From NCBI GenBank assembly GCA_009602735.1, contig WELA01009928.1:291611-333063 (forward strand): a DNA stretch of 41,453 bases. The letters run 5' to 3'. The position numbers and the translations under genes were made by a program. Shown here in pieces: positions 40,201-41,453 of this stretch (positions are counted from its first letter, which is position 1; every line of letters begins with the position of its first letter). This DNA comes from Mesotaenium endlicherianum. Taxonomy: Eukaryota; Streptophyta; Zygnematophyceae; Zygnematales; Mesotaeniaceae. The notes beneath the pieces are model-generated. The model was given only the letters and a program-made list of their open reading frames with translations, was not told the DNA's origin and did no database searches.

Positions 40201-41453
40201 AAGTGGAGCAGTGGAGGCCATCTCGGCACTGCGCGGCGGAGGGACGGGGGTGTCCCTCTCCAAGGAGCAGCTGCTCGACTGCAACGTGTACAGTCAGGGG
40301 TGTTCAGGAGGGTACCCCGAGGACACCCTGGAGTACATCGCGCTAGCAGGGGGGGTGACCAGTGAGGCAGTCTACCCCTACCTGCACGGCACCAACCCCG
40401 ACAACCTTGCTTGCAATTCTGCAGCGGTGAGTTGCCCTCTCCCTTCTTCCAGCAAGGTGCTGGCAGCAAGGCTCTAGTCTTATGAGAGCAACCGCTAGAG
40501 TAGTGTACACTGTATATATCCAAATGATAGTCACCGATTATAACCATAGTGGACGACCATCCATGCTCATCGACTTGCTGCGTTCGCATGCGTGCCACCA
40601 GGCTAAGAATGTGAAGGTGTCCATCAGCGGATACGAGGAGGTCCCCATACTCAACGTGACGGCCTTACTGCAAGCAGTGTCACGGCAGCCCGTCATTGTC
40701 AACGTGGCCGCGTCCGCCGACTCCTTCTTGGTGTACAACGGGGTCAGTCTCTCCCTGGCCTTTTCTGTGGTTCACGGCAGCTCTCTTGGTACTTTCCTGG
40801 TGATTGCTTGAATTTTGAGTCGTTACGATGGCTTGTGGTCACTGAGACATGAACGCATTGTGCCTACGTATGTGTGCCTGGTAGGACTGCAGCATCCAGG
40901 AGTGCTTTGCTGGTCATGGTCACCGGAAGACCGTCTGCTGTTCAGAGCCATCTCATGCACCCTGCTATGTGGTGCTATTAGATATGTAGTTTTACAGCTT
41001 CCAATAAAGGAATCTTGTTGTCATTCATTCATGTCGTATTAAGTCTTGCAAGTTACGATTCATGGCCAATTCATCATTTTGCTGACAACCCTGTCTCGGT
41101 TCTCTTGTGCAGAGCGACGTGTATGACGACCCTCAAGGAGACAGCGGCTATGATCTTGACCACACCGTCCTCGTCGTGGGCTACTGGGTGCCTCCCGGCT
41201 TTTCTGGCTTTGGTACTGACATCGGGATTGGTAGCCCACAGGGAGCAGCAAGCCGCAGACTTAGGGCCTCAGCCCCGCCCCCCGCGTCGGCTCCCCGTCT
41301 CCCGTCCCTGAACAGCCCGCCCCCTCCCCTGTCCTCTGCACCGCCTCCTCTAATCATCCCTTCCCTGGGCTCTCCCCCTCCTCCCCAGGACGCTCCTCCC
41401 CCTCCCCTAAATGCCCTTCCCCCTCCCCTGGACGCGCCCCCCCCTCCCCTGGG
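37298..41453 (+). CDS. Secreted modular protease: CBM14, GHHPxG repeats, CBM14, papain-like domain, Pro-rich (3' end outside window)
   Basis: Ten exons with GT-AG introns and matching phases: 37298-37393, 37739-37800, 38215-38480, 38658-38908, 39038-39114, 39349-39487, 39799-39958, 40179-40426, 40602-40742, 41113 to beyond 41453. Exon 1 is a signal peptide (core CYIACMLLFV). Exons 2-3 form a CBM14-like domain (FYCSCSEGALALYFRCEDGH). Exons 3-4 hold 11 GHH units. Exons 5-6 form a second CBM14 (chitin-binding, peritrophin type) with six Cys (DPPCSSYFYCSVGE, YKCPAGQLF, EEAC, EVKC). Exons 7-10 are peptidase C1A: VPNSVDWRQV, DQLECAACHSFGASGAVEA with oxyanion Gln and catalytic Cys, CSGGYPEDTLEYI, and the catalytic His in LDHTVLVVGY. 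No I29 propeptide is evident. The Asn motif has not appeared before the proline-rich stretch at the window end. Likely role: protein cleavage at a chitin-like extracellular matrix (inferred). First exon least certain. Confidence 0.78.
38459..38908 (+). repeat. GHHPxG hexapeptide-coding 18-bp repeats, across two exons
   Basis: The end of exon 3 encodes GGHHPPGS. After intron 38481-38657, exon 4 continues in the same frame with VGHHPLGS, GHHPNQ, GHHRGR, GHHPGQ, GHHPGR, GHHTGR, GHHPGK, GHHPPGI and GHHPPES, followed by the linker SPPSPPQ. I count 11 GHH motifs. The frame lacks Met and is therefore easily missed. Confidence 0.85.
41389..41451 (+). repeat. 21-bp repeats encoding DAPPPPL heptads
   Basis: Three units, 41389-41409, 41410-41430 and 41431-41451, read DAPPPPL, NALPPPL and DAPPPPL in the frame of exon 10. 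The repeats probably continue past the window. Confidence 0.75.

Noticed and set aside
1-41453. tRNA and rRNA genes
   Set aside because: I looked for cloverleaf-like and rRNA core sequences and saw none. The tRNA-like words are primer binding sites only.

Overview
The window comes from a eukaryotic nuclear genome. It has spliced genes with GT-AG introns, LTR retrotransposons with initiator-Met-tRNA-type primer sites, GC-rich exons and AT-rich repeats. A plant-type ribokinase tail, a secreted CBM14/papain-like protease with a proline-rich end, and coiled-coil gag proteins suggest a green alga. A repeat-rich charophyte such as Chara fits best, but that is inference.

Layout: (1) 1-1500 holds the last two exons of a PfkB/ribokinase gene, with an intron full of duplicated splice-donor units, then its 3' UTR. 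(2) 1500-14850 is a graveyard of Ty3/gypsy elements. LTR family E (about 855 bp) occurs at 2817-3674 and 6257-7111. A minus-strand RNase H/integrase relic (F) lies between them. A gag relic (E) ends in a PHD-finger tail that faces an inverted copy (E2), forming a large palindrome around 9600. A minus-strand element D (family A) is fused to E2. (3) 14850-30195 is family-A element A with LTRs at both edges. A solo LTR (16413-17110, target duplication GTTTG) and a near-intact chromodomain element B (17212-23891, target duplication CTCTG) are nested inside its gag. After pol, A carries an unrecognised extra reading frame of about 544 codons. (4) 30196-34304 is a truncated, decayed second copy (C) of family B. 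(5) 34305-37297 is intergenic and repeat-rich. (6) From 37298 past the window end runs a ten-exon gene, reassembled here by matching splice sites and phases. It encodes a signal peptide, a CBM14-like domain, a histidine-rich GHHPxG hexapeptide array, a second CBM14 domain, a papain-family catalytic domain and proline-rich heptads.

The only host genes I can support are at the two edges. The best candidates for undescribed biology are the GHHPxG chitin-binding protease and the extra frame of element A. Element B looks able to make Gag-Pol through a -1 slippery site, AAAAAAC, followed by a 7-bp hairpin. All other elements carry stops, frameshifts or deletions. All assignments were made by eye; no search, alignment or splice-prediction tool was run.
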